DNA from: Sphagnum compactum
Taxonomy: Eukaryota > Bryophyta > Sphagnopsida > Sphagnales
Reading direction: 5' to 3'
Assembly (NCBI GenBank): GCA_965153455.1
Contig: OZ234494.1
Span: 9,796,001 to 9,860,000 of the forward strand
DNA: 64,000 bases
Part shown: positions 10,940-25,260 of the stretch, in pieces
Numbering within the stretch: the stretch's first letter is position 1
Layout of the letters: every line of letters begins with the position of its first letter
The notes under the pieces: model-generated
What the model was told of the DNA's origin: nothing
Seen by the model: only the letters and a program-made list of their open reading frames with translations
The model's database searches: none
Made by a program: the position numbers and the translations under genes

Positions 10940-11133
10940 GGGTTAAGAAGTTTGGTCAAGCATATACTACCAAATTTTAGGGTTAACAGAATTTAGGGTT
11001 AAGAATATAGGTCAAGCATATACTACCAACTTTTAGGGTTAAGAAGATAGGTCAAGCATATACTACCAAATTTTAGGGTTAACAAGAATATAGGGTTAAG
11101 AAGATAGGTCAAGCATATACCACCAAATTCTAG
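10940..11133. repeat. Tandem repeat with TTTAGGGTTAA and GGTCAAGCATATACTACC
   Basis: Four copies of GGTCAAGCATATACYACCAA alternate with TTTTAGGGTTAAsAA phrases at spacings of about 40-60 nt. The TTTAGGG cores match the plant telomere unit but are not in head-to-tail telomere arrays. Confidence 0.75.
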
Positions 11134-14100
11134 AACCATGTTTTACTTACTTCTCACTTTGTTTTTGTGGATTATGAATAAGAGGAGGTACTTAAGGGGA
11201 TTCCAAATTTTCAGCTGTCATATGATATTGCATTTACTGTAGTAGTACCTGGACTCATTCAACAGCAAGGTGCCTAATAATTAGTATTTTTTGGGTTATT
11301 TACTTTTGGCAGTAAAAAATAATAATTTTGCATAATTAGACACTATATTAAGTAATGAAACTAGTGTGCTTGATTTGAGAATTTTCTTTCAGATTTGCAG
11401 CATGGCAGATAGATATTTTTCAAAAACAAAAAAAAAATCCATAATTAATTAATTAATGAAGTAGTGACTAACGAGTCTAGGTACTAAGGTATACTGATTT
11501 TGGTGAAGAGGAGAGAAAATTTTTAAAGCAATAAAAAGGCTTTTTACTCTGCCAAATCCAAGTCAGCTGGTGGCATTTTGCTTTTGCATTCTTTGTTGCA
11601 CATTTTCAGACTTTGCATTCATCTTGACTCGTACATTCATATCTTGCATTATCTAAACTAGATCTCCCAATAGAAACCCATGATTAAAATACTTGAAGTT
11701 ACACTTGAATTTTTATGCACCCTGTACCTGATCCATCTTGCACTCTTAGTAGGCAAATGGAATTATTAGCACACTTTTTTTTCAGCACTTTTTTCTGGTT
11801 CTATTCTAATGCAGGACAGCTTCAGCTCCATCAAAAGGACCTCATTGTGGAAAGACTTACAGCTTGTTTTTGCTTTGCAATGCAGTCTTCCACATTCTGA
11901 ACAAATATGATATGATATATTTATCGTATAATATACCATATAATATAATATATTTTTTCATGATTCAAATTTCATCATCATTGGTCATCATTCACTAGGC
12001 TAGCTAGAAATGAATATAAAAAGCACTTGCAATAAAGGATTACCTAGTACCCACGATCTTTCCTTTGCATCCATATTTGGATTTGGTATGGGGGAAGTTT
12101 TTTTGGAGAGAAAATTCACAAAAAAAATTAGCTGAATATTGAGGTGGAGAATCACATAAGGGCATTTTGTTAATCTAACCTTCCTATTGCAAAAAGATCA
12201 TTAAAATTCTTTTGGTGTCGCCATGATGAAAACAACAAGCATAAACATGTCACCTCCCCCACCACCAAGGGAAAACCAACATATCGCGAATGACACACCC
12301 ACTATTGATAAGGGTTGTTAGAGTGTAGCCTCGCCATCTTTGCCATCAATTTTGTAATCCTAACCCTTTCCTAATACCCATCTTCGCTAGTTGATGTGTG
12401 CACTGTGCATTTGTGCACTTGCTCATAATTCCCATATTGAAGCACTTTGTTAGAACTCACTAAACACTTTTATCATAAACTTTGGAGTTTGTTAAACATT
12501 TAACTTACAAGTTATTACATGTGTATCACTCACTTTGCAACAACTAATGTTCATTTTTTATTGTTTTGTTGAATTTTGTTCATGGATTTGAAAGTCATCG
12601 CTTTCAAAATTGTGTTGTTACTTGCGAGGCATGCAAAGGGGTAGTGCTTTAACTTTCAAGTTTGAAAGGTTTAAGAAGTTTCTAAACCCTTGGTCATTTC
12701 ATGGCCTTTATATGTGTTTGACACTTGTGTGCAATGTGCACTATGCATCATTGTTTTATGTCTTTTGCAGCTTATAAATTGTGAGCATAATCGTCATTGT
12801 TCATCCTACTCATGCTTGTTTATGTTTGTAATGTCAAGTGATTCACCATGATAGTTGATCACTGTTGGAACTTTGATTTGCAATTTGATTTTTGTCATGT
12901 TCATGTTGTAACTCAAAACCTCCCACCCTTTCTTAATAAACTAATTAGATGCACTTTGCACTGTTCAATCAATTTTTTTTGTTTCATGTGTACATTGTGT
13001 GTGTGACTTGCAAAATTTGAACATCTATTAGCTTATGACGCTTATGAATCAAGGTCATTTCCTTGGGTTAATACTTAGAAAGTAATGGGTCATTTTTCCA
13101 AGATGATGTGATATATTGCAATTGGTTACAAAAGATAATGGATGAAAAATCCATGATTTTACAATGGCCAAAAATATTAATAAGAAATAAAAAGTAAAAC
13201 TATACTATTAGGTAATGGTGTGAATAACTATTGTCCATTATTATGTTATTTTGAAAGCATTTCAAGTCTTTTAAAAAATGAAAAACGTTGAAAGTGCTAA
13301 CTACATTGTTTTATATATATATATATAATACTTGAATTAGATTTGTTCCAAATTATTCCACATGGTTTGAATACAATATAGCCATTGTCATGTAAACTTA
13401 TTAAAACTTATCAACAATACTATATATATTGACCCAAAAACATACAAAACATACCATTGGTTACAACTTGAATGACTTCTATTAATGTGATTGCATTGTA
13501 ATAGATATGATGTCTCATGTTTGTAACTTTTTTATGTGCTTGTGTGGAACAAGTAATTTGCAATGCAACATTCTAAGGTGCATAAGTTTGTTGTATATAA
13601 ATCAATTGTGAAATGGTTCTTTTTGTTGAATATACAAAATTCAATCCATTACTTATGGTTAAGGATTCAAGAATTGAAACTCAAAAATGTTTGTGGTTTT
13701 AACCATGCCCCCATGCTTACAAGTTTTAAATAATTTAAATTTTTTATTTGTTTTGGTGATTGAGTCCCAAAAGATAATCTTACACACAATGAATCTATTT
13801 GTTGTGATGTACTTCAATATGTTACTTGCATGCTAAAAGAAACCAAATGTAGGCTTTTAACTTGTAGAGTGCTTCCACAAAGTAAGATTTTAACACAAAT
13901 CCTAGCATCCCTAAAAACCTTGTTGTTGGAGACAAACTTGTCCATAGCTCAAAAAATGGAAGAAATATTAGTATTGACATAAAACATAAGTTTCTATGTT
14001 GTCAAAATAACATGGGCATAACCCATTTTGAATGAGTTTAGAATGATAACTTTTATCAAATGTCATGTATGTATTAGAATTGAAAAGAAGGAAAAGGTTT

Positions 14101-17100
14101 TGATGGCAAAGTGACAATAATCTATCAATAAACATGTAGGTAAAAGCACTTGATGGTAAGCGGATCCAAAATGTGGGCATACATAGAATTGCAATATTAC
14201 ATAGCTTAGTATTGGTCAAGCAATGAAAAACAAACAAAAGTTACTTATTCAATTTGCAATTGTTTTACTTACATATACATAAAGGTAAATCAATAATATA
14301 TTATGAAGATTTCCAACCTTTGTTTGAATTCTTGAAACTTTGATCTATCCCCCAAAAAATTTGTTTAACAAGGCTAGTGATTCAAAATTTGATTTCTCAC
14401 CTAAAAAACAAGGTGAAACAGGCCATTGGAGTTGTTGTCCATAATATCAAGTTTATATCCCTTACATGTGATGAAGTCACATCCATGGTTATGCAAGTTG
14501 GGCAAGTGTGCATGCTTATATTATGCAAGATTGGTGTCAAATATCCTTGTTGTTGAATGTGCAACATGTGATATATGGATTTTGAATTGATGTTTTAACT
14601 ATGGTAATCATGAAATTTTTTATGACAAAGGGGGGCTTGAAGGAAGAAAAAAAACTTCAAGGTTGGTGTATTTTGGTGATGGGGTCAACACCTTCCAAGG
14701 CCTTAGATCTAGAATTGTGGTTCAAAATCAATGTCAACATGTTCCATTTGTTAGCAGCTTGCACTATATGGTTCATCAAACAAACCTTGCAATACAAACC
14801 TTCTTACACCTACCAAGTTATTTATTTAACATTCGAAGGTATTTTGCAATTTGTATTTATGTTTATTTTAGCCATAGCCCCAAGGGACTTGGAGTTTACC
14901 AAAATGGTGAAGATCATAGAAGTTAAAGGAAGCAAAATATTACACATCAAAACTATGTGTTAGTGTATATGATCAATCATGTCAAGTTTGTGTTGTTTGA
15001 ATACCGCAGTCTCTTCATGAATATGACATTGGATGCATCCATAGTAGCATTTACCAAATTTAACTTGTTTTGCTTATTGATGTGGAAATGTTTGTTGGGG
15101 TTGAATGTTATTACATGTCACTCCTAGAGATGATACATTCTTTGGTCAAATTTGCACAATTGCATAATGTGTTTATATGTGATTTTATAATAGCAATCAA
15201 AATTTGTGAAGGGGATGTATATCACATGTATTGTGACATCCATTCACTATTGAAAGTGATGTGTTTACTAACTTCCATGCCTTAATTAAATATTCTTATG
15301 AATGTATTAGTTTTCATTATATTGTGAATTTGAATACCTGATCATGTCATTTTGGCTTTTGAGTTTGTTGGGCAACATTATTTGGGCCACAGTTGCAAAT
15401 TAAAAGGGGGCATATGGTTTTGTTACAAGACATATATGTAAAGGTTGTGGCATCTATGAAACAACAATGTCAATAAGTTGCCATTCAACTTATTATGAAG
15501 TTGCGCAAACATTGATAGGAGGGGGGGGAGACAACCCAATTCACCTTGCATTTCATTTGATTCATAAGGAAATTGACCCAACTTTGTCATAGTCTATTTA
15601 GCCCCCCTCCTAGTGATTAGGGACCTATGGCTACAAACAGGTGAAAACTTGTCCACCCTTGCATGGTGATTTCACCAATCTAGCATTTGATCCCCATAGA
15701 TATTATTTACCCATTTACTAAAATGAATTCACCACTTTTTCTTGTCATTGTTCCCCCAACTTGTTCACTTTTATGCTAGTGAATTCACCATGATTTGTGC
15801 CCATTTTGAGCACAATTTAACCATTTAACCTACTAAATTCACCACATTCTAACCCATTTTGGACATGACTTAGCCACATAACCTATTGAATTTACCATTT
15901 CCTAGCCCATTTTGGACATGACTTAGCCACTTAATTAATTAAATTCGCTATAATTGTCCCCAAAACTAAAAAGGCATTAAAACTTAGTATGGTGTGGAAG
16001 CTTGAACTTGTGGAAGTCACTTTTTGTATGTTTTAAAAAACACTTGAAATAAGAAAGTATATTTTAGTTTGTGATGAAATAATGACATATTTAGGTTTAT
16101 TTTAAATATTATAGGTTTATTTTAAGTATATTTTCTTAATGAATTATAAACACCTCAATTACATTAAAATAAATTACATAATTATTTATTTTTAATAAGT
16201 TGTACATTTGTTTTGCACAATTTTTGGAACAAAATGGAATTTATCTCCCCAAAAGCTTGAACCTTGAACTTAGATCATGGCAACTTGAAGGATTTTATTT
16301 TATTTTCCTCATGTATATCAAATCCTAAGTTTTGATTTATGAATTCAATGACTACACTCTAAATTCTTTAATTTATTTTGATGTTTTGTTTACTTGTTCC
16401 ACCATAATGTTAACCCATCAAAAGTTTTTTTAATGGGATGATGGGACCCTTAAACCTTTTTTATGAAATTTTATCAATGAAATTTTATAATTAAAATGTT
16501 ATGATTTATGATATAAATTGTGAACCATGGTGTCATGGGCATGAACAAAATTAAACAATAAGATTTTCAAACTATATGAATGAATGCAAGCTAATTTTAG
16601 ATCCAGGTCATGGAATAAAAAAATCAAAAGCAAAAACATGATGTGTGCACAATGTGAATGCAAAAGGATTTTATTACAAGAACATAACAAGAACAAACAT
16701 GACAAAGATACGTACCTAAAATTGGTGTTGAACAAAGTGAAAATAACATGAGATTCTACCTCTATTTATACCCATTGGGCACCTAGCTCAAGGAAGCTTT
16801 TTTTTAAACTTCTTACATGTGGCCCATGTCCATCCATGCGAAAATTAATAACGAACTATGAATTAACTAATGAATTAGACATGAACTGAAATTTAATTAT
16901 GAATCAACTAAAAGTTAACTAGAAATGAATTAAGACATAATTGATAATTAATTAAAAATGAACTAAAAATGAACCTTTAAATAACCATAAATGAATTAAG
17001 AGTTAATTGGAAACCAATTAAAAGCTAATTATGAATGAATTAAAATTAAACTAATAATTAGGTGTAAGTTAATTATAAATCATAAATGAACATTCATATG

Positions 17101-19600
17101 AATGAACCGCATGGTGTTGGCATCTGTGATAATCAATGTTCCATCATCTAAAAATCATGTTTTTGCGTTTATAAATCTTTTGAAGGAATTCAAAGATGTT
17201 TCTACCTACACATCTCTCTAACATATAGTTGGGTAATACAACACACAATATGTCCATGTGACACTTACAACTCAAATAAGGACCACCATGTAGCCCACGC
17301 AATTAAAATTGAAAAGTGACAAAAAAAATTTATTTAGGAGTTTATGTAAATTGCACTGACTTTGTTATTAAGCTTTTTTTGTTTTAGTAATCAACTTTTG
17401 AGGTTTAAGAATTAATTCATTGCCTACTAATAAAACTAATCAACAAAATCAATGCAAATGCAAAGAACCTCAAATTTGGGTTATAAAAATTAAAAGCCTT
17501 CATTACAAAATTGATTAACTAATGATGTATTTAACCACCATGTTTTTTTCATAATGCACAATTATATTGTAGGTATATGTTATATGTATACAACCTTTAC
17601 ATTAAAACAATGCATGGACATTATGAAGTTTTATAAATATTTCTATTAAATATAGAACACAAATGAAGGACATCCAATTTATGAGTGCATATTAATATAG
17701 TACATGCAAATTTGTTTTTGGGCACAATGACTTAGATATACATAAAGAATTGAAATTGATCTTTACTCGGTTGCCCAATATACTCATTGGTAAATACCAT
17801 GGTGAATTTTTTTCATAATTATCATATGGAAATAGTAAGTATGTATCATGTCAAAGTTTATCATTTCTAATGTCAAAACATTTTAATGTTTTCAAAATTT
17901 TCTCTGATTTTTATCAAATTTAACTCTAGTGTTATCAATTTTTGCTTTAATGTTGTCGATTTTGTTTTTGATATTACAATTTTAATTCTGATGTTGTTTA
18001 ATGTTGCTTGAATGTTCTTTTCAAATAACTACATACCAAGGATTTAATGTAAATTTTCAAGCTTTAATTATTTTGTATTGGTTAAATCTTACCAACACTT
18101 GAAATTGTTGTTTCATTATTGAAGTAAGTGGGCCCATATGCTTCCACAAAATCCTTGTTTGTTATTATATTACAATGAGGTTAGGAACTTGACAATATGT
18201 ATTAGCATTTGGAAAATGGTGCCTTTAACATGGAAGCACTTAATCTAGCAACATTGTGGTCGTTTCAACATGTTGTCATCATAACAATTGTTGATTGTGG
18301 TGATTTCACATTATTCCCACGATCTTAGTAAGGTTACATTGATTTCAATAGTGTTTTTTTGATATTAGCAAGATTGTGGTGCTTTTAATGCCCTTGTGTT
18401 TATCTTAGAAAGGTTGTGATTTGTTAGTAACCCTTAGTGATTAGATCAAACATATAATGATTGTTGTGATGATTTAACAAGGTTGTGTTAATGAAAGCAA
18501 TGTGACACGGTGGTTTCATAATTGTTATGATTATATCAGTGACATATGGTCAAGACATGGTGATGATTTTAAGATTAGTGTTGTTATCTCAATGACCAAG
18601 TGGTGGTTTTAATGGCTTTGGAATTAATTTAAATTCTTATATAATATTTCACATTACTGTAACAACATATTTGCATTTCACATGCATATGTTCACTATTC
18701 CTATCTTAAGTCTCAACAAACTTAACACTACCATTCATTCCAACGTTAGATTCATGGTTATTACATATAACCAAAATCTGCATTTCAGAATACATTATAA
18801 AAACTCCAAAAACAAGATTATAATTCATTTTTTCCTAATCTGATACTACAGAAAATTCACACAAAAGATGAACATAGAATTCATTATAGAAGTCTATGTT
18901 TTTTTGTATTATTGAAAACATGAATCCAAGTTACAGCATAATCCCATATTTTGTTGAAAAATCCAACACAACACTTAAAATATGTGTTATCTCCAACAAA
19001 GTCTGTGGTTTTCTACTACAGGTACCTACAACTCTTATTCTTTTCCAAAAACTCTGTTTATCCTCTTCTCCTTTTTCCCCCTATTTTCCATAACTCTAAC
19101 CTTTTGAATTATCCCAAGTCACATCATCATGATCAAAACAACAAGAATTCAAAATTCAAATTAACAAAGTTCTCTGATCAGTCCTTATCCTAACTTCATT
19201 GTTCATCCAAAATCACATATTCATCCTACCCCCTTAACATTACCCCCTCTATACTTTGGATTCTGTCCTCAAAATCCTAGTAAACTGATAGAAATGAAAT
19301 GAAAGTATTTTATATCCTTTCAAACATCTATTTCACCTACTACATTTCTGTAATCCCAATTTACACAGAAACCATTGGTTCTATATCTAGGTTTTGCTCT
19401 ATAGTTCCAATCTCCTCCCCACTAATTCAATTTGTGGTTCTATTTCTAGATGTTATATCTTGGATATCTCTTCTTCTAGTGTTGGAATAGCCTCCACCTT
19501 TTCATGTTCTTGAATTCCCTTTGATTATTTTTCTTCTTTACCCCCTCTTCTAAGGTCATATGGTATCTTTGGATGTACCTCCTCCTTCTAAGCTGCTCCA
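11134..19600. other. Long AT-rich gene-free region
   Basis: About 8.5 kb with high A+T and frequent stops in all frames. The few open frames of 60-120 codons have no recognisable domain. It probably consists of old, decayed repeats. Degenerate repetition is visible at 15718-15950 (listed), 16840-17090 (ATGAATTAACTA-like units), 17880-18010 and 18225-18610 (TTGTGGTGATTT-like units). No RNA gene was recognised. Confidence 0.55.
15718..15950. repeat. Tandem repeat, unit about 62 nt, about four copies
   Basis: Units share AATTCACCA, then CCCATTTTGGACATGACTTAGCC-like sequence, then AACCTAyTrAATT. The last two units are nearly identical, with copies of TTTTGGACATGACTTAGCCA about 60 nt apart; the first two are more diverged. 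Confidence 0.7.
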
Positions 19601-19619
19601 TTTCTAAGGTCATGTGATT

Positions 19620-22600
19620 CCTCAATTTATATTTCCTCTTCTTGAGCTATTCCATTGGGCCCTGCTTCTGTCTTTTCATCCTGGCTTGATACTTCTATAC
19701 TTGTTGGACTACCACAGATGAAATGTGGAAAATTCTTTTGATAAGCTTCCAACTTGTACCTCAAAATTCTTTCATCAACTTTATGTTGAGTTAGATTCTT
19801 CTCCAACTCCTTTGTAAAATATTCCTTTATAACCTCCCTACCATTCCTCAGATTCTGCCTCAAAGTCCTTCATCTTGTTTTTTGTCCTCATTAGGGTATA
19901 ATACTATAACATTTGTTCATAATCCTCTAGTCCTTTCATGATACCAGCTGGATCCAAACTCTTCCTCTATTCATGCGCCCTCTCCAACTATGTTTGTAAG
20001 TGTTGCAAAGTTCTCTAATACTCCTTCTTATCTTCCATTAATTGATTTTTTTCTGCCTCTATTGTTTCTTTTCTAAGCTCCTCAGACTACAATAGAGATA
20101 CATTCTTCAGATTTATCAATTCCAAATATGTCAAAACATTTTCCTTCTCCTTCTTTTTTTAAGTCAATGCTTTCACCTAACTATCCAAAGCCTCCTGTTG
20201 TTTCTTATGAAGAAACAATGGTGATGTCCACTTCCTTTATGTGGTTTCCCAGATTTTAGCCTTCTACCTTAAATTTTGTAGTTCTTCATCCAACAATTTC
20301 AATGGTGTTGTGCTACCCTTGAGCTCTTCATTCTCATCTTGTAGTTTCTTAATGAACATTTTATTTTTCGGCTCAGCCTCTACCTTGTTCTTCCTCCAGA
20401 TTGCCACATTATGCTTATATCCCTTCTATAAATCTTTTTTTTTATCCAATTCCTCCTATAACACTGCCTTCTCCTTCTCCCCCGTAGCTAATATGTTTTT
20501 CAAAGTGTTCACCTCCATAATCAAATTCCCCATATTCAGACTCACAATTGCCATGGTTTGAAATAACCTAGTTGCCTTATTTGCTTTCATTACTTTTATA
20601 GCTACCTCCACAAACTTTGGTGAACTTGTCTATGTCATAAGATCTCCAAATCTTTCATAGATGATCCCAGCTCCTATACCATTCTTCTCCCCAGTTCAAA
20701 TTTCAAATGGGAATCCTTTTGCAGATTCTAACCTACTAGGTGGTACTTGTAATTTTGCTAGTCTAAATTCTTCAAAAGCAAATTGTGTCACCAGTCTCTT
20801 TGTCTACAGTTCAAAAGCCTATAGACCTTCCTATGTTTACTATTGTTGTTGTTACAAATGTTGTTGTAAATGTTGAAAATGTTTTAGACTTGTAGTGGTC
20901 TCCATCCAATCTTCACATACATCCCCTTCAAAATGTAGATGCTCTTCACCCTTTAGAAACCTTATGTCATGTTCCTTCTTAACTCCCTGGCTCTGCTCCC
21001 TCAGTTATCTCTCCTGTGGCAATGTCATCTATGGTATCTCCTACTTCTGCTCCCTCGGCTATCTTTCCTATGGAGATGTCATCTGTGGTACTGCTATAAT
21101 TTGTATAACTACATGTACCACTATTGGCATTACCCTTACCACTATTGGCACTACAAATGGTTCCACTCTACCCCTCATCATTTTTTGTGCCTTCAAATAT
21201 GTGTTTTCCCATTTCTTCTTCATTCCTGAACTTGAGACTCCTCCATCCTCAACAATGTTCTTCTTCTTGAAAGCACTTCTTGGAGAGTCTGCTGTAGCTT
21301 TCTTTCTGTTCTCTAATGTTATCTGCATCTCCTCCTTAGTTATTTTAACCTTGGCTAGTGGTTTTTGTGGATTGTCTTTTTGATGCACAAATAGATATTG
21401 AAAGATTTTTGCCAATACCAATGCAAATTAACAAGTATCTTTCTTATCCCCCTTATTCTCTTTAACATACTTATACCACCTACCCAGCTCACTACATAGA
21501 ATATTGAATATAATATGTGCCCAATCTACCTGCTGCCCCTTCTTTGCTCTCACCAATGTAATAAGCATTTTTGTTGCAAAAATATTGTACCTTTTCCCTC
21601 TGATAAATGACAGATATAATGGCAAGATATTTAACAGAGTATGGCAAACCCAAACTCTTTGCATTCCATTAACTTGCAGAAGAATTTATAGGTGCAAGTC
21701 TATAATTTTATAATGCCTGAACTGTTAATGACTTACTAACCTGTCCTTTCGATTCTTCTACATACCCTTCCTCACACATTCCAAAAACATCTACAATCAG
21801 TTGTTTACTGATTACATACACCTTATCCTTATGCCCAAAGTAGATATTTGCGCCTTTGATAAAAAATGTGTTCAGAAATTCGAACATTACATCGGGCATC
21901 GGTGCTTCCCACCCCATCAAAAACAAAGGAACAAACCCTGCTTTAAAAGCCCAATATTTTTCCTCAGCAATATCCTTCCAATTTTCCATCTGCTCTACAT
22001 GTTTGTCATAATTTTGTTTCGTTTGTGCCACATGAATTGCTCAAAGTCTGGAATTTTAATACCTTTCTCCAAAACTGTAGTTTTATCCAAGAATGCGCAT
22101 CTTCTCTTCACTATCGCTTCTACTTCACGTTGATGCATCTCCATTGCCCTTCATTGTGCTTCTACCATTGTTTACACCTACGTGGCTTGTTGTACTTTCA
22201 ATTGCACTTTTATGGATAGTTGTTTTTCCTTTGCAACAACGTTTCCCTCCCTTGCATCCTTCTGCATTATCTATGCCTCCACAAAATATTGCTCCTCAGC
22301 TTCATCTTCCTCTGATTTTTCAATGCACATTGGATATACTAATGTAGTTCCTGGTCATGCCTACTCTCTTGCACACCAACATCGTTTGCTTCTGCGCAAA
22401 AACTCAATTGCAAATGTTCCAGTTATATCTATGTCTTGAATCATTGTTTGCGCAAACTATATCTTCTCATTATACGCCTTCCCTTCTGCACATTTTAAAG
22501 ATGATGAAGAATGCGGTGGCGACCTTATAGCCAATGGCTGAATATTCAACACTCCTTTTCTCTTTACTCTTTTCAACTCCTCTTCTACTTTTGTTCTTCT

Positions 22601-23050
22601 CAATATTTCCGCTTCCTCCTCCTACCTTTATCTATCTTCACTCCTCTACACTTCATTTTCCCTTACTATTCATTGTAGTTTTTCAATTGCACTCTTTACA
22701 CTCATACTATTATGAACTCCAAAACTTAAAAAATGCACACAACTTCTAGCAACAAACGCAATGGTTACCCCGTTTTTTCTTGTCCTTGAACATCCCGCCC
22801 GTCACATTCATTTTTTCATCTACCCATCATCTTTTAGTTAACGCATGATCCTCAAAATTAGTATGGCCCATCACTACAAGTTTATGTGTCCCTTGTACAT
22901 CCATGTGGAAGCACTTAACATAATCATTATGAATGAACATCACAAATTTCATCTTCCAATCACTCCACATTTGTAGTTTCCTTAAATTATCTATATTAAT
23001 TCCACTTCGTTCGCCTTGTACACCTCTTTTGATTATGCCCATTTATCTAC
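19620..23050 (-). pseudogene. Post-integrase ORF of the retroelement, coiled-coil and plant transposon-type domain
   Basis: Minus-strand blocks keep one direction through frameshifts and stops: 23042-22827, about 22110-22026 into 22031-21708 (one frameshift between them), 21664-21428, 21421-21068, and scattered pieces to 19627. The 21.4-22.1 kb part has the flavour of the putative plant transposon protein domain found in many plant retroelements (for example VDWAHIIFNILCSEL, then a Lys-rich WYKYVKENKGDKKD). The part at 19.6-20.3 kb is rich in Glu, Lys, Gln and Leu, like a coiled coil. Its place after integrase is where env-like genes sit in some gypsy elements, but I see no transmembrane envelope features. 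Function is unknown. Confidence 0.55.
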
Positions 23051-23439
23051 CAATTGTGAAAACACATCTAGTGATGGTATCAATTTCTCTGCTGATTGTG
23101 CCCACAAATCTAATGATTGTGTTAATACTCTTGATGATTAAATGAATATTGTTGCTGATTTAGCCGATACACCTAACATATCATCTTTAGATCTTTGCAT
23201 CCAAATCCTGCACTTTTGCAATTATTGCTCATTTATAGATCAAAAATAAAAACTATGTTCATCGCTAGATCTGTGATCTGTTCTTTATTTTCTGCATTCT
23301 TCATTTGTGGTTTTTGTATTGCACATCTTTCATCATCTTCTTCTATGTCAAAATTCGCCTCCTAAACTCCACTTGCACTATGTTCCCAATATATTAGCAT
23401 ATGTTGTTCTTTTTTTAAACTTCAGATTCCATGTATTTA

Positions 23440-24500
23440 TAAGGTTTGAGCTTATTCACATTGACCAACACAGGGTTAGTTTCAAACTTCTCAATGGTCA
23501 CCAATAACATAATGTTATTTAGCAACACATACTGTACTTTGTATGGTCAAAACCATTTCCTAGTAAACTTCCTTAGGTGTGATTTATTGCCTTTTGGAAA
23601 CTATAAAAAATAATCACCAAAACTAAACTATTTTTCCAAATTCTTTTGTCGATTCCATAATGCTTATTCCACTATTGAAATCCTGCAGTTTTTATAACTT
23701 GCATTCTAGCTTCTTGCAACTTCTCGAGCTCTATAATTTTGTTAGTTAAAACCTTCACTGGAATATTTGTTTTTCTCATTTCCATTAGCAACTATAACGA
23801 TGTACTATGTGGGCATTAATGGATGTAATCCATACACTAATTGATATGGTGTATACCCTGTTGCTACTTTGTATGCAATTCTGTATGAAAATAACACTAT
23901 AGACAGATGTTCATCCTAATATGTTCTATTTTCACTAACTTGGTCACCAATGTCCCTAGTACCTTGTTAGTAGACTCAACCTGCCCATTCACCTAAAGAT
24001 ATTAAGTTATAAAACTCACATGCTTCAATAAAAAATGATTTGTCAAATACTTGATGGCATCATTAACGAAATGAATTCCTTGATCTGTGATTGTAGTCAA
24101 AGGACATCCAAACCTGGTTAATAGGCACTCATATAGAAATTTTGTTGTGACTATTGTTATATTAGTTTTCAATGCTCTTGCTTCTGCCCACTTAGTAGCA
24201 TAATCTATGGCAACAATAATATATTTGTTCCATGTATATCTTCTTGTTGGCTTAATTGGCCCCACAAAATCAAATCCCCATTTCATAAATGGTTCTTCTG
24301 GAAGACTTGTGACCAGCTTTGCAAGAATTTGAGTTACCAATTCTCCTGTTCTTGTATAATCATGCATGTCCCTGTACATAGTTGGCCACCAATATCCAGC
24401 ATCCAATATCTTCTTCTGCGTTATTTCAATTGCAAAATGCCTTCCTTAAGGTCCTTCATGTAATTCTTTCATCACCATATGTGTTTCTGTTGTTGTTAAA
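23440..24500 (-). pseudogene. Integrase remnant of the Ty3/gypsy element
   Basis: The catalytic core shows DFVGPI, AIDYATKWAEARA and a TDQGIHF block, so two catalytic Asp positions remain. The N-terminal zinc module is damaged: after GYWWPTMYRDMHDY the segment that should carry the second Cys pair is deleted. At 23.45-23.75 kb a C-terminal region follows, with KIIELEKLQEARMQV and a degraded GPY/F-like module. Stops interrupt the frame between these parts. Confidence 0.75.
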
Positions 24501-24616
24501 CATCGTTGCAATCTATTGTTTTGGCCCATTTTGTACAATTCACCATTCTTTATTGTAAAAGGTTTTGCTCTCCTAACCAATCTCTACTTCTGCTACACCA
24601 ATAACGTGCCCTCAAG

Positions 24617-25080
24617 CTATCTTGTTTTCAAAAATTCTTTTACATCATTTAACCATTCAGGCCTTATATAAAACAAACTTGCATCTATGGTTTGATTAGG
24701 CACACATGTGGGTTCTATCATATCCAATAATCTTGATAATGCATTTGCAATTACATGAGTTCTACTTGGTTTATACACTATTGTGAAATCATATTTAAGG
24801 AACAATAACAACCATCTAGTTATTATCCTTGAAACTTGTGATTTGTTGACCAAATAGACTAATGCCATATGATTTACATAAAAAACAAACTTATTGCCTA
24901 ATAAATAATGTCTGAACTTGTGCAAAGAAAAAAAGTTACTAAAGCTTCTTTCTATGTTGTGCTATAATTTTGTTCTGCTTTGTTTCGAAGCCTAGAAACA
25001 TACATTATTGGTTGCATCTCTCTCCCTATTACGTTCTAAGACAACATAGCCCCCATAGTTAACAAGGACACATCTATATG
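24617..25080 (-). pseudogene. RNase H remnant of the Ty3/gypsy element
   Basis: The region reads HIDVSLLAMGAML at the start, then FRHYLLGNKFVFYVNHMAL and THVIANALSRL at the end. In active gypsy RNase H these motifs carry Asp (VDHMAL-type and ADALSR-type). Here both are Asn, so catalytic residues appear lost, in addition to in-frame stops. Confidence 0.75.
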
Positions 25081-25260
25081 AACATGAAATTTCACCTGCT
25101 AATTTGGTGATATTAATATCGGTGCTTCAATATACTTCTGTTTAATTAATCCCTAGGCCTTCTAACATTCCTCTATCCAAAGAATTTTTTTTGTATTTTT
25201 GGTCAGTTTAGTGGTAAGTGCCATAATAGCAACAAAGTTTTTTATAAAATATCTATAAAA

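Noticed and set aside
10940-11133. Internal telomere array
   Set aside because: TTTAGGG words are not head to tail; they are part of a longer mixed repeat unit.
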